Of a DNA stretch of 18,609 nt, positions 1-6,444 are shown piece after piece. The notes under the pieces are model-generated. The model was not told the origin of the DNA. It worked only from the letters and a program-made list of their open reading frames with translations, and did not search any database. Origin of the DNA: JBAYVY01 sp041674345 (GTDB lineage Bacteria; Planctomycetota; Phycisphaerae; Phycisphaerales; Zrk34); contig JBAYVY010000027.1 of assembly GCA_041674345.1 (NCBI GenBank), positions 1-18,609 on the forward strand, given 5' to 3'. Each line of letters begins with the position of its first letter. Positions within the stretch are counted from its first letter, which is position 1. The translations under genes and the position numbers were made by a program.

Positions 1-49
1 CCCCCCCAACGATGACACATCGGCCTGACAAACATACAATCACAACGAT

Positions 50-1252
50 ATGCCTTCCCCCACGCTTTACCTCGATAACGCCGCGACCAGTTTCCCCAAG
101 CCGCGCTCCGTGCTGGCCGCCATGCAGCATTACGCCACGGAACTCGGCGCTTCGCCCGGTCGCGGCTCCTACCGTCAGTCCGTCGAGTCCGGCAAACTCA
201 TCGACCTTTGCCGCCGACGCATCAACACACTGATTAACGGCGAAAACCCCAGCCACATCATCTTCACCCTCAACTGCACCGACGCCCTGAACATGGCCAT
301 CAAAGGCCTGGCTTGGCCGCGCAAACGCATCCATCTCATCACCACCGACCTGGAACACAACTCCATCCTCCGCCCGTTCAATCAGCTCGTCGCCGACGGG
401 TTGGCCACGCAGACGCGCGTCCCCGTCGATCCGGTCACGGGCCTGGTCGATCCCGATCTCATTCGCAAGGCGATCATGCCCGACACCGCGCTGATCGCGC
501 TGCTGCATGTCTCCAACGTCACCGGTACGATCCAGCCGATCGCCGAAATCGGCCGCATCGCCCGCGAACACGATATTCCCTATCTTGTCGATGCCGCCCA
601 GTCGATCGGGCATCTGCCCCTCGACGTGCAGGCGATGAACATCGACCTGCTGGCCGCCCCCGGTCACAAGGGCCTGCTCGGCCCGCTGGGCACCGGCATC
701 CTCTACCTCCGCCCCGACATCGCCCCACGCCTGCGCACCTGGCGCGAAGGCGGCACCGGTTCGGTCAGCGAACTGGACACCCAGCCCGACTTCCTCCCCG
801 ATCGTTTTGAAGCCGGTTCGCACAACACAATCGGCATCGTCGGCCTGTCCGAAGGCGTGCAATACCTCCTCGACCGCACACTCGCCGATGTCCATTCACA
901 CGGCCAATCCCTCATCAAAACCATGCTCGAATCCCTCACCGAATGGGGCGAAATGCCCGGCTTTCATCTCTACGGCCACCCCACCGTCAAGCACCACGCC
1001 GGCGTCTTCTCCGTCCGCATCGACAACATCGAACCCCTCGAACTCGCCGCGATCCTCGAAACGCAATACGGCATCCTCACACGAGCCGGCCTGCACTGCG
1101 CCCCGGGCGCGCATCGCACCATCGGCTCGCTGCCCCACGGCGGAACCACACGATTTTCCTTCGGCCCCTTCACCACCTTGCAAGACGTCAAGTACGCCGC
1201 CGACGCCCTCGGTCAAATCTGCCACGCCCTCCATGACGGGCAGAAAGTTTGA
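50..1252 (+). CDS. Cysteine desulfurase-like class V aminotransferase (PLP enzyme)
   Basis: This 400-residue protein is a fold-type I PLP enzyme of the class V aminotransferase/cysteine desulfurase family, which removes sulfur from cysteine to feed Fe-S or other sulfur-transfer pathways. Visible landmarks are the N-terminal DNAATSFPKP (residues 9-18), the cofactor aspartate in LVDAAQSIGH, the Schiff-base lysine K207 in PGHKGLLGP, and the catalytic cysteine C350 in RAGLHCAPGAH. The PGHKGL and RAGLHCAP forms fit the stand-alone cysteine desulfurase-like subfamily better than IscS. Length is normal and both catalytic residues are present, so it should be active. The ATG at 50 places DNAAT in the usual position; no clear Shine-Dalgarno is visible. 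No scaffold or sulfur acceptor gene (IscU, SufU, SufE, ThiI) lies in the window, so its acceptor is unknown. The family call is firm; substrate choice (cysteine or selenocysteine) is not settled by sequence. Confidence 0.9.
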   Translation: MPSPTLYLDNAATSFPKPRSVLAAMQHYATELGASPGRGSYRQSVESGKLIDLCRRRINTLINGENPSHIIFTLNCTDALNMAIKGLAWPRKRIHLITTDLEHNSILRPFNQLVADGLATQTRVPVDPVTGLVDPDLIRKAIMPDTALIALLHVSNVTGTIQPIAEIGRIAREHDIPYLVDAAQSIGHLPLDVQAMNIDLLAAPGHKGLLGPLGTGILYLRPDIAPRLRTWREGGTGSVSELDTQPDFLPDRFEAGSHNTIGIVGLSEGVQYLLDRTLADVHSHGQSLIKTMLESLTEWGEMPGFHLYGHPTVKHHAGVFSVRIDNIEPLELAAILETQYGILTRAGLHCAPGAHRTIGSLPHGGTTRFSFGPFTTLQDVKYAADALGQICHALHDGQKV

Positions 1253-1258
1253 TCGGGT

Positions 1259-1333
1259 GATTTGGTGAAGTGGGCGGAGCCGGTAACAGCAGTGCGACAT
1301 GCAACGCGCGCCATCTCTTCACTTCACCAAATC
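1259..1333. repeat. 14-bp perfect inverted repeat in intergenic gap
   Basis: The 14 bases at 1259-1272 (GATTTGGTGAAGTG) are the exact reverse complement of 1320-1333, separated by 47 bases. The right arm continues into further CTTCACC-like units up to about 1350. The 154-base gap it occupies (1253-1406) holds no gene. The RNA could fold into a hairpin just after the aminotransferase stop, but there is no T tract, so a terminator role is uncertain. Confidence 0.7.
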
Positions 1334-1406
1334 CCCGCTTCACCCAATCACACTTTTCTCTTCCCTTCCCCCGCGATAACATGACGTAAACAGTTCGGGA
1401 GAATTC

Positions 1407-1748
1407 ATGGCCGCCAGTCGTCCATTCAGCATCGGTGATCCCGTCGTCTTCCGCATGACCAAGCGTTCCCCCGCCCCCGGTCCACGCGCCCGCGACATCG
1501 AACCCGAACCCGGCGGCGAAGATTACCAGTACCAGGTCGATAAATACTGGGTCGTCGCGGATATCCAATCCGACGGCAAACTCGTCCTCCGCACCCGTCG
1601 CGGCAAGTCCCACATCCTCCCCGCCGATCACCCCGCACTCCGCAAACCCAACCTCCTCGAAAAACTCCTCAACTCCTCCCGCTTCCCCAAACTCGATCAA
1701 CTGCCCCCCGAACCAAGTGGGAAGTCGGAAGGCGGAAGTGGGAAGTGA
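1407..1748 (+). CDS. Conserved-looking small hypothetical protein (113 aa)
   Basis: I do not recognise a characterised family. The protein is soluble, with no signal peptide or membrane segment. Its core (residues 7-85) has a coherent pattern: F-S-I-G-D-P-V-V-F-R, a proline-rich turn, then YQVDKYWVVADIQSDGKLVLRTRRGK. This reads like a small beta-barrel (SH3-like) domain, although that fold is inference. Start at ATG 1407 is supported by GGGAG at 1397-1401, five bases upstream. The last ten or so residues (SGKSEGGSGK) are encoded by a 7-bp repeat array that starts at 1717, so the native C-terminus has probably been replaced or extended by repeat DNA. It is followed on the same strand by the DapB-like gene, with the repeat array between them. 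Confidence 0.75.
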   Translation: MAASRPFSIGDPVVFRMTKRSPAPGPRARDIEPEPGGEDYQYQVDKYWVVADIQSDGKLVLRTRRGKSHILPADHPALRKPNLLEKLLNSSRFPKLDQLPPEPSGKSEGGSGK

Positions 1749-1810
1749 AAAAAAGTGGGAAGTGGGAAGGCGGAAGTATCATTCCGAACTTCCCACTTCC
1801 CACTTTCCAC
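1717..1810. repeat. Heptanucleotide array GTGGGAA/GGCGGAA with inverted arm
   Basis: Four units of 7 bases run from 1717 to 1744 (GTGGGAA, GTCGGAA, GGCGGAA, GTGGGAA). After a short A-rich break come three more at 1755-1775, then the reverse-complement units TTCCCAC, TTCCCAC and TTTCCAC at 1790-1810. The two orientations can pair into a long imperfect hairpin. The left end overlaps the 3' end of the 113-residue gene. Confidence 0.9.
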
Positions 1811-1811
1811 T

Positions 1812-1839
1812 CGAAACCCGAAACTCGAAACCCGGAACT
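1812..1839. repeat. Heptanucleotide array CGAAACY upstream of the DapB-like gene
   Basis: Four consecutive 7-base units: CGAAACC, CGAAACT, CGAAACC, CGGAACT. The array stops four bases before the ATG at 1844, so it occupies the place where a ribosome binding site would be. The same unit occurs before groES at 6391-6418, and 17 bases (1809-1825 and 6402-6418) are identical between the two. Confidence 0.9.
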
Positions 1840-1843
1840 CATA

Positions 1844-2863
1844 ATGCCCCCCATTCGCGTCATCCAAATCGGTCTCGGTCCCATCGGCCAACGCATGATC
1901 CGACAAGTCCACGAGCATCCCCTGCTCCAACTCGTCGGCGCGATCGACAACGACCCCCACAAACTCGGCCAGGACGCCGGCAAAATCGCCGGTCTCGATC
2001 AATCCATCGGCGTCAAAGTCGTCGCCCGCCTCAATGATCTGCCCCCGGAAGCTGCTAATCACGGCAATCAACTTCCGGGGGTTGCTTCCGTCATGACCAG
2101 TTCTTCGCTGGTTAAAACCGCGCCCCTGTTGTTTGAACTGTGTCGCAAAAAACTTCCGGCGGTCAGCACCTGCGAGGAACTGGCGTACCCCTGGCAGACG
2201 CATCCGCAACTGGCCTCGCAACTCGATGAAGCCGCGAAGCAGGCCGGCGTCGCTCTGCTCGGCACCGGCGTCAACCCCGGCTTCCTCATGGATATCTTCC
2301 CCCTGGTCATCACAGGCGTGTGCCGCAGCGTCGAATCCATCCGTGTCGAACGCTATCAGGACGCCGCCCGTCGCCGCGTCCCCTTCCAGGAAAAAATCGG
2401 CGCGGGCCTCACCGTCGCCGAGTTTGAAAAGCGCGTCGCCGACGGCCGCATCCGTCACGTCGGACTCACCGAATCCATGAATATGCTCGCCGCCCGGCTC
2501 GGCTGGAAACTCACCCGCGCCGAAGATCGCATCAGTCCGCTGATCTCGCATGAGCGACTCACCGGCGATCACGTCACCGTCCCCGCCGGTTGCGTCAAGG
2601 GCGTTCATCAGGTCGGCGAAGGATACGTCGGCGACAAGCAGGTCATCAATCTGATTTTCCACGCGGCGATCCAGCAACCCAAGCCGCAGGACCGCATCAT
2701 CATCCGCGGCGAACCCAGCATCGAATCGGTCATCCCCGGCGGGGTCCACGGCGACCTGGCCACCTGCTCCATCGCCGCCAACGCCATCCCCGTCATCCAG
2801 CGCGCCCGCCCCGGCCTGCGCACGATGGCCGACCTCGAAGTCGTGACCTGCTTCCAGGGGTAA
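1844..2863 (+). CDS. DapB-like dehydrogenase (2,4-diaminopentanoate dehydrogenase-like)
   Basis: A 339-residue NAD(P)-dependent oxidoreductase with the dihydrodipicolinate reductase-type Rossmann fold. The N-terminus VIQIGLGPIGQR carries the GxGxxG dinucleotide-binding motif (G10, G12, G15), followed by an acidic strand end (AIDNDP). The C-terminal half includes GTGVNPGFLMD. Its length and this motif fit the 2,4-diaminopentanoate dehydrogenase/DapB-like group rather than true DapB (about 270 residues). The substrate cannot be read from sequence; an amino-acid or imine dehydrogenase role is inference. I start at ATG 1844 because the Rossmann strand begins at once there; the upstream in-frame sequence is repeat-array translation. 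No Shine-Dalgarno is visible. An inverted pair of the CCCCCGGAAG motif lies inside the gene (2042-2081, roughly residues 67-80) and codes for an LPPEAANHGNQLPGVAS segment that looks inserted at a surface loop. Confidence 0.8.
   Translation: MPPIRVIQIGLGPIGQRMIRQVHEHPLLQLVGAIDNDPHKLGQDAGKIAGLDQSIGVKVVARLNDLPPEAANHGNQLPGVASVMTSSSLVKTAPLLFELCRKKLPAVSTCEELAYPWQTHPQLASQLDEAAKQAGVALLGTGVNPGFLMDIFPLVITGVCRSVESIRVERYQDAARRRVPFQEKIGAGLTVAEFEKRVADGRIRHVGLTESMNMLAARLGWKLTRAEDRISPLISHERLTGDHVTVPAGCVKGVHQVGEGYVGDKQVINLIFHAAIQQPKPQDRIIIRGEPSIESVIPGGVHGDLATCSIAANAIPVIQRARPGLRTMADLEVVTCFQG
2042..2081. repeat. Inverted pair of the CCCCCGGAAG motif inside a CDS
   Basis: CCCCCGGAAG at 2042-2051 is perfectly reverse-complemented at 2072-2081 (CTTCCGGGGG), with a 20-base spacer. 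It is the only place in the window where two copies face each other so closely, and it lies in frame in the DapB-like gene. Confidence 0.85.
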
Positions 2864-2878
2864 GCCGCTCGCGGCTTA
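2861..2878. terminator. Hairpin overlapping the DapB-like stop codon
   Basis: TAAGCCGC (2861-2868) pairs perfectly with GCGGCTTA (2871-2878). The stop codon TAA is the first part of the stem. There is no T tract after it, so it may be a rho-independent-like terminator, an mRNA-stabilising 3' end, or just a repeat. Confidence 0.45.
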
Positions 2879-2948
2879 GCGGTCGAATGAAATACGAATC
2901 GACCAAGGGTATGCTGAGTACAGTCACACTTGCAATCAGTGAATCATC

Positions 2949-3173
2949 ATGAACATGCCCGGCAAAAAAATGAAGGTCGCCCGCTGGATTCATGCCGGCA
3001 CATGCGTGGTCAAGGTGCAGGTGGACGCGGTGGTCCCCGATGAAGACCCCTCGAAACCCTGTCTGGAACCGGCAACCCTGCGCTGGCTGGATGAATTGCA
3101 GGAACTGGCCGACGCCGGTCGAATCAACGAACTGGCCCAACACGGCACCGTGTATGTCCGCCGATCTGCGTGA
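2949..3173 (+). CDS. Small hypothetical protein (74 aa)
   Basis: No characterised family is recognised. The product is short and soluble, with a beta-rich N-terminal half (KVARWIHAGTCVVKVQVDAVVPDEDPSKPCLEP) and an amphipathic helix (ATLRWLDELQELADAGRINELAQHG), ending in a final strand VYVRR. The organised alternation and the acidic DEDPSKPCLEP loop suggest a real protein rather than chance. Starts at 2949 or the second ATG at 2955 are both possible; neither has a clear Shine-Dalgarno. It lies between the DapB-like gene and the toxin-antitoxin promoter, on the same strand, and is not obviously part of either unit. Confidence 0.6.
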   Translation: MNMPGKKMKVARWIHAGTCVVKVQVDAVVPDEDPSKPCLEPATLRWLDELQELADAGRINELAQHGTVYVRRSA

Positions 3174-3190
3174 GAGCAGCGACATTCGCT

Positions 3191-3219
3191 TTGGGCGTTC
3201 CTCGCATCCGGGTTATAAT
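3191..3219 (+). promoter_or_regulatory. Sigma-70-type promoter for mntA-hepT
   Basis: TTGGGC at 3191-3196, a 17-base spacer, and a perfect TATAAT at 3214-3219. Transcription would start about 3226, some 20 bases before the mntA ATG. It is the best housekeeping promoter visible in the window and suggests that the pair is expressed as an independent unit. Confidence 0.7.
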
Positions 3220-3246
3220 TCCATATCCAACCGCGGAATCGCTCCG

Positions 3247-3555
3247 ATGAAACACGTTTATCACAATATTGAGTTCGACTCGGAAAAGATCGCTCAATTC
3301 TGCCGTCGGCATGGTGTGCGAAAACTGAGTTTGTATGGCTCCATCGTGCGCGACGACTTCGGCCCCGACAGCGACATCGACGTGCTGGTCGAGTTCGGCC
3401 CCGAAGGTTCACCCAGCTTGCTCGACCTCGGCGGCATGTTGATGGAACTGACCGACATGCTCGGCCGACAAGTTGATCTGAAAACATATGGCTTCATGTC
3501 CGACCGTGTGCGCCGGCGCGTGGAACGAGAACGGCTGGTGCAATATGCCGCATAG
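3247..3555 (+). CDS. mntA: MntA-type minimal nucleotidyltransferase, antitoxin of HepT
   Basis: A 102-residue minimal nucleotidyltransferase (MNT) of the polymerase-beta fold. The diagnostic GSX10DXD motif is intact: G31-S32, ten residues (IVRDDFGPDS), then D43-I-D45, the metal-binding acidic pair. In characterised MntA-HepT systems the MNT protein adds AMP to the tyrosine of the HEPN toxin's RX4HXY motif and so neutralises it. The downstream gene is a HEPN protein with that exact motif, and the two reading frames overlap by 11 bases, so translation is probably coupled. The start at ATG 3247 fits the usual family N-terminus and follows the TATAAT promoter. The Shine-Dalgarno is weak. All catalytic residues are present, so it should be active. 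Confidence 0.88.
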   Translation: MKHVYHNIEFDSEKIAQFCRRHGVRKLSLYGSIVRDDFGPDSDIDVLVEFGPEGSPSLLDLGGMLMELTDMLGRQVDLKTYGFMSDRVRRRVERERLVQYAA

Positions 3556-3913
3556 GGACGCCGGTGTAGATCGGGAACGACTGGAACATATGCTGCAAGG
3601 CGCACGGGATGCCATCGCCATTGTCGCAACGCGCCACCGCGAGGAAATGGACAGCGATGTTCTTCTCCAGCACGCGCTGATTCACTGCGTTCAAGTCATC
3701 GGTGAAGCGGCAGCCCGTGTGAGCGATGAAGGTCGGGCGCGTGCGCCCGCGTTACCTTGGGCGCGCATGGTCGGCATGAGGCACATTCTCGTACACGACT
3801 ATTTCAAGGTGGATCATGACGCCGTCTGGCGGGTTGTAACAGAGCATCTTCCTCAGATGATTCCGTTGCTGGAGGCGGCGTTGGCGAATTGGCCGACAGC
3901 CGAGCGGTTTTGA
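3545..3913 (+). CDS. hepT: HepT-type HEPN ribonuclease toxin (DUF86 family)
   Basis: A 122-residue, mostly helical HEPN-domain protein. The catalytic RX4HXY motif is complete: R79-HILV-H84-D-Y86 in MRHILVHDYF. In the characterised family HepT is an RNase that cleaves RNA and arrests growth unless Y86 is modified by the partner MntA. The start ATG at 3545 lies inside the end of mntA (stop 3553-3555) in another frame, the usual overlap for this pair. Residues 45-58 (LIHCVQVIGEAAARV) match the dimer-forming helix typical of DUF86 proteins. The module could be a phage-defence or addiction unit; the sequence shows only the pair, not its trigger. No frameshift or missing key residue is seen. Confidence 0.88.
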   Translation: MPHRDAGVDRERLEHMLQGARDAIAIVATRHREEMDSDVLLQHALIHCVQVIGEAAARVSDEGRARAPALPWARMVGMRHILVHDYFKVDHDAVWRVVTEHLPQMIPLLEAALANWPTAERF

Positions 3914-4148
3914 TGCTTTCGCCATCCTTCTGCGAATGGCGAATATTCTGACTGGATGAACCGGGGGATGGGAACTCATGAGCAGAACATCGCAACAGTA
4001 TCACTCCAACGGCAGCACCAATAACGACAAATGCACAAACCTGCCACCACGGCCACTTCGCCCAAATCGCAAGACAACACCCCACGAGCAGCGGTAGAGA
4101 AGAAAGACCCAATGTCTTGGCGATTTGAAGCATTTGCATTTTTTCCAT
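3804..4148 (-). CDS. Possible small two-helix membrane protein, antisense to the hepT end
   Basis: A doubtful ORF of 114 codons. Read from ATG 4148 it gives MEKMQMLQIAKTLG followed by two hydrophobic stretches (LPLLVGCCLAIW and VCAFVVIGAAVGVILL) and then a polar tail. AAGGA ends eight to nine bases before the ATG on the minus strand, an acceptable ribosome binding site and better than most here. Against it, the last third of the frame runs antisense through the end of hepT and through the hairpin at 3918-3943, and that tail has no recognisable order. It could be a real short membrane protein, a truncated gene whose end was lost when the toxin-antitoxin pair was inserted, or chance. Confidence 0.33.
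   Translation of the reverse strand: MEKMQMLQIAKTLGLSSLPLLVGCCLAIWAKWPWWQVCAFVVIGAAVGVILLRCSAHEFPSPGSSSQNIRHSQKDGESIKTARLSANSPTPPPATESSEEDALLQPARRRHDPP
3918..3943 (+). terminator. Hairpin just after hepT
   Basis: TTCGCCAT (3918-3925) and ATGGCGAA (3936-3943) form a perfect 8-bp stem with a 10-base loop, starting five bases after the hepT stop. It has only a short AT-rich tail, so it is a plausible but weak terminator that closes the toxin-antitoxin unit. Confidence 0.45.
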
Positions 4149-4637
4149 TCGTGATTTCCTTGACTGGGCACTCAGCACGTCGAACGCGGAAGCATCCGGC
4201 TCCAGATTTTTATGCGCCTCGATCTGTCAAGGTTGCATCATGGACGTGCAACCATTGGAATACAACAGAGATATGACGGAACTTTGGCCAAACTTTGGGT
4301 AGTTACGCCGTCATGCGCTTTTTGGATACTGCTCCCCCTCTTTATCAGCAGCGTTCCGAGGGCTTCCGAGCCGCGGTTCCGGGGGCGATCCCCTTTGGCA
4401 GGCGAAATCACCCCGTCTGCCACCCTGACAGCCGCCCCGCCGACCGCCCCATGGCCTTGCCGCGAACACATCCCATAACCAACGCAAACAACATAATTTA
4501 CGCTTCACAATTTTCATCCCCCAACTTCCGGGGGTGGCACCGGCATTGCCCTTATCACTTGCATCGGGGCTGCGGCGACGTTGTGGTTGCAGCCGTGAGG
4601 ACGCAAACTTTTACCATATTTGATGGAGGTTCCGACT
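4149..4637. other. Intergenic region without a convincing gene
   Basis: About 490 bases separate the island from groEL1. I see no ORF with recognisable content on either strand. Contents: a 7-bp hairpin (GGTTGCA 4231-4237 with TGCAACC 4247-4253), a copy of the CCCCCGGAAGTT motif at 4523-4534, and the groEL1 ribosome binding site GGAGG at 4625-4629. The HrcA operator CIRCE (TTAGCACTC-N9-GAGTGCTAA) was looked for by eye and not seen. No clear heat-shock or sigma-70 promoter could be defined. Confidence 0.6.
4523..4552. repeat. CCCCCGGAAGTT motif joined to a GGCAC stem upstream of groEL1
   Basis: AACTTCCGGGGG (4523-4534) runs straight into TGGCACCGGCATTGCCC, a short imperfect hairpin. The same two parts occur at 6328-6377 and 11638-11662, so this is one copy of a composite intergenic repeat. 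Confidence 0.7.
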
Positions 4638-6320
4638 ATGGCCGTGAAGGACTTGGCCTTTGATGTGAAAGCTCGGCAGTCATTGCTGTTGGGCGTCGAA
4701 AAACTGGCGCGGGCCGTCAAAAGCACCCTCGGACCGCGCGGCCGATGTGCCGTGCTCGACAAGAGCTGGGGCGGGCCGACCGTCACCAAAGACGGCGTGT
4801 CCGTCGCCGAGGAAATCGAACTCCGCGACAAGGTCGAAAACATGGGCGCCAAGCTCGTGAAGGAAGCCGCGAGCAAAACCAGCGACAAAGCCGGTGACGG
4901 CACCACCACTTCCACCGTCCTGGCCGAGGCGCTGTTCAAAGAGGGTCTGCGTCTGGTCACCGCCGGCAGCGATGCGATGGCGCTGGTGCGCGGCATGAAG
5001 AAAGCCGTCACCGTCACCCTCGAACAAATCCGCAAACAATCCAAGCCCATCGACGCGGCGAAGAAAGACGACATCGCCAACGTCGCCGCCATCAGCGCCA
5101 ACAACGACCCGGTGATCGGCAAGATCATGGCCGACGCCTTCACCAAGGTCGGCAAAGACGGCGTCATCACCGTCGAAGAAGGCAAGTCGCTCGACACCAC
5201 CGTCGATGTCGTCGAAGGCATGCAGTTCGACCGCGGCTACCTCTCGCCGAACTTCGTCACCAACGCCGATGACATGACCGTTGAGTTTGAAAAGGCGTTC
5301 GTGCTGATTCACGAAGACAAGATCAGCTCGCTTCAAAAGCTGGTGCCGTTCCTGGAAAAAGTCGCCAAGGCCGGTCGCCCGCTGCTCATCATCGCCGAAG
5401 ATGTCGAAGGTGAAGCGCTGGCCACGCTGGTGGTCAACAAGCTGCGCGGCGTACTGCAAATCTGCGCCGTCAAGGCCCCCGGTTACGGCGACCGTCGCAA
5501 GGCGATGCTCGAAGACATCGCCGTGCTGACCGGCGCTACGCCGATCATGAAAGACCTGGGCATCGAACTGGACAAGGTCGAACTCGACCAGCTCGGCATG
5601 GCCAAGAAATTGACCGTCGATGCCGAGAACACGACCCTCATTGAAGGGGCCGGCGAAAGCAAGGCGATTCAGGGCCGGATCGAGCAGATTCGCAACGAAA
5701 TCAGCACGACGACCAGCGACTATGACCGCGAAAAGTTGCAGGAACGTCTGGCGAAACTGGCCGGGGGCGTGGCGCAGGTGAATGTCGGGGCCGCTTCCGA
5801 AGCTGAAATGAAAGAGAAAAAGGCGCGTGTCGAAGACGCGCTTCATGCCTGTCGCGCGGCGGTCGAGGAAGGCATCGTCCCCGGCGGCGGCGTGGCGTTC
5901 CTGCGATCCATCGCGGCCATCGAAAAACTGGCCGACACCCTGACCGGCGATGAAAAGCTCGGCGCGCAAGTCGTGGCGCGGGCCATCATGGTGCCCACGC
6001 AGACCATCGCCGACAACGCCGGTGTCAAGGGCACCGTCGTCGTCCGCAAAGTCATGGAAGGCAAGGGCGCGTTCGGCTTCGATGCGCTGACGCTGGAATA
6101 CGGCGACCTGATCGAAGCCGGCATCATCACCCCCGCCAAAGTCGATCGCATCGCACTGGAAAACGCCGCCAGCGTCGCGGCCCTTCTGCTGACCACCAAC
6201 TGCACCATCACCGACACGCCCAAGAATGACGATACCCCCGCCCCCGGAATGGGCGGTGGCATGGGCGGCATGGGCATGGGTGGAATGGGCGGCATGGGCG
6301 GCATGGGTGGCATGATGTAA
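4638..6320 (+). CDS. groEL: 60-kDa chaperonin GroEL, first copy, with GGM tail
   Basis: A full-length group I chaperonin of 560 residues that, as a tetradecamer with GroES, encloses and folds cytosolic proteins using ATP. The nucleotide site is intact: LGPRGR (31-36), VTKDGVSVA (49-57), GDGTTT (86-91) and GGGVAF near the C-terminal equatorial domain. The C-terminus ends in the Gly-Gly-Met-rich repeat tail that lines the central cavity in classical GroEL. The start at ATG 4638 gives the usual chaperonin N-terminus and has GGAGG eight bases upstream; an earlier in-frame TTG at 4620 lacks such support. A cysteine replaces the usual threonine in EDALHACRAA. A variant of the dispersed repeat motif (CCCCCGGAA, 6241-6249) encodes the APG just before the tail. 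Its partner groES and a second groEL follow on the same strand. Confidence 0.97.
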   Translation: MAVKDLAFDVKARQSLLLGVEKLARAVKSTLGPRGRCAVLDKSWGGPTVTKDGVSVAEEIELRDKVENMGAKLVKEAASKTSDKAGDGTTTSTVLAEALFKEGLRLVTAGSDAMALVRGMKKAVTVTLEQIRKQSKPIDAAKKDDIANVAAISANNDPVIGKIMADAFTKVGKDGVITVEEGKSLDTTVDVVEGMQFDRGYLSPNFVTNADDMTVEFEKAFVLIHEDKISSLQKLVPFLEKVAKAGRPLLIIAEDVEGEALATLVVNKLRGVLQICAVKAPGYGDRRKAMLEDIAVLTGATPIMKDLGIELDKVELDQLGMAKKLTVDAENTTLIEGAGESKAIQGRIEQIRNEISTTTSDYDREKLQERLAKLAGGVAQVNVGAASEAEMKEKKARVEDALHACRAAVEEGIVPGGGVAFLRSIAAIEKLADTLTGDEKLGAQVVARAIMVPTQTIADNAGVKGTVVVRKVMEGKGAFGFDALTLEYGDLIEAGIITPAKVDRIALENAASVAALLLTTNCTITDTPKNDDTPAPGMGGGMGGMGMGGMGGMGGMGGMM

Positions 6321-6327
6321 CCCCCGG

Positions 6328-6377
6328 CCCCCGGAAGTTTTCATAAGAATGTTTAGCGGGTGGCACGAAGTGCCCCC
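6328..6377. repeat. CCCCCGGAAGTT motif plus GGCAC hairpin after groEL1
   Basis: CCCCCGGAAGTT lies at 6328-6339. GGCAC (6362-6366) pairs with GTGCC (6370-6374) across a GAA loop, and the stem extends with one mismatch through flanking G and C runs. It starts eight bases after the groEL1 stop and may serve as a 3' end signal; there is no T tract. Confidence 0.65.
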
Positions 6378-6382
6378 ATCTG

Positions 6383-6418
6383 CGAAATCCCGAAACCAGA
6401 AACTCGAAACCCGAAACT
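6383..6418. repeat. Heptanucleotide array CGAAACY before groES
   Basis: Five 7-base units (CGAAATC, one extra C, CGAAACC, AGAAACT, CGAAACC, CGAAACT) end 26 bases before the groES ATG. The unit is the same as at 1812-1839, with a 17-base identical run. Confidence 0.88.
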
Positions 6419-6444
6419 TATAAAAACATCGGAGCAACAGCAAC

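Noticed and set aside
1717..1843. CRISPR array
   Set aside because: Units are 7 bases and contiguous with no unique spacers, and there are no cas genes.
4480..4637. CIRCE or HrcA operator before groEL1
   Set aside because: No TTAGCACTC-N9-GAGTGCTAA-like inverted repeat was found by eye here or before groES and groEL2.
4295..4663. Open frame of about 120 codons before groEL1
   Set aside because: Low-complexity arginine- and proline-rich translation with no family likeness; it runs into the groEL1 start in another frame and has no ribosome binding site.
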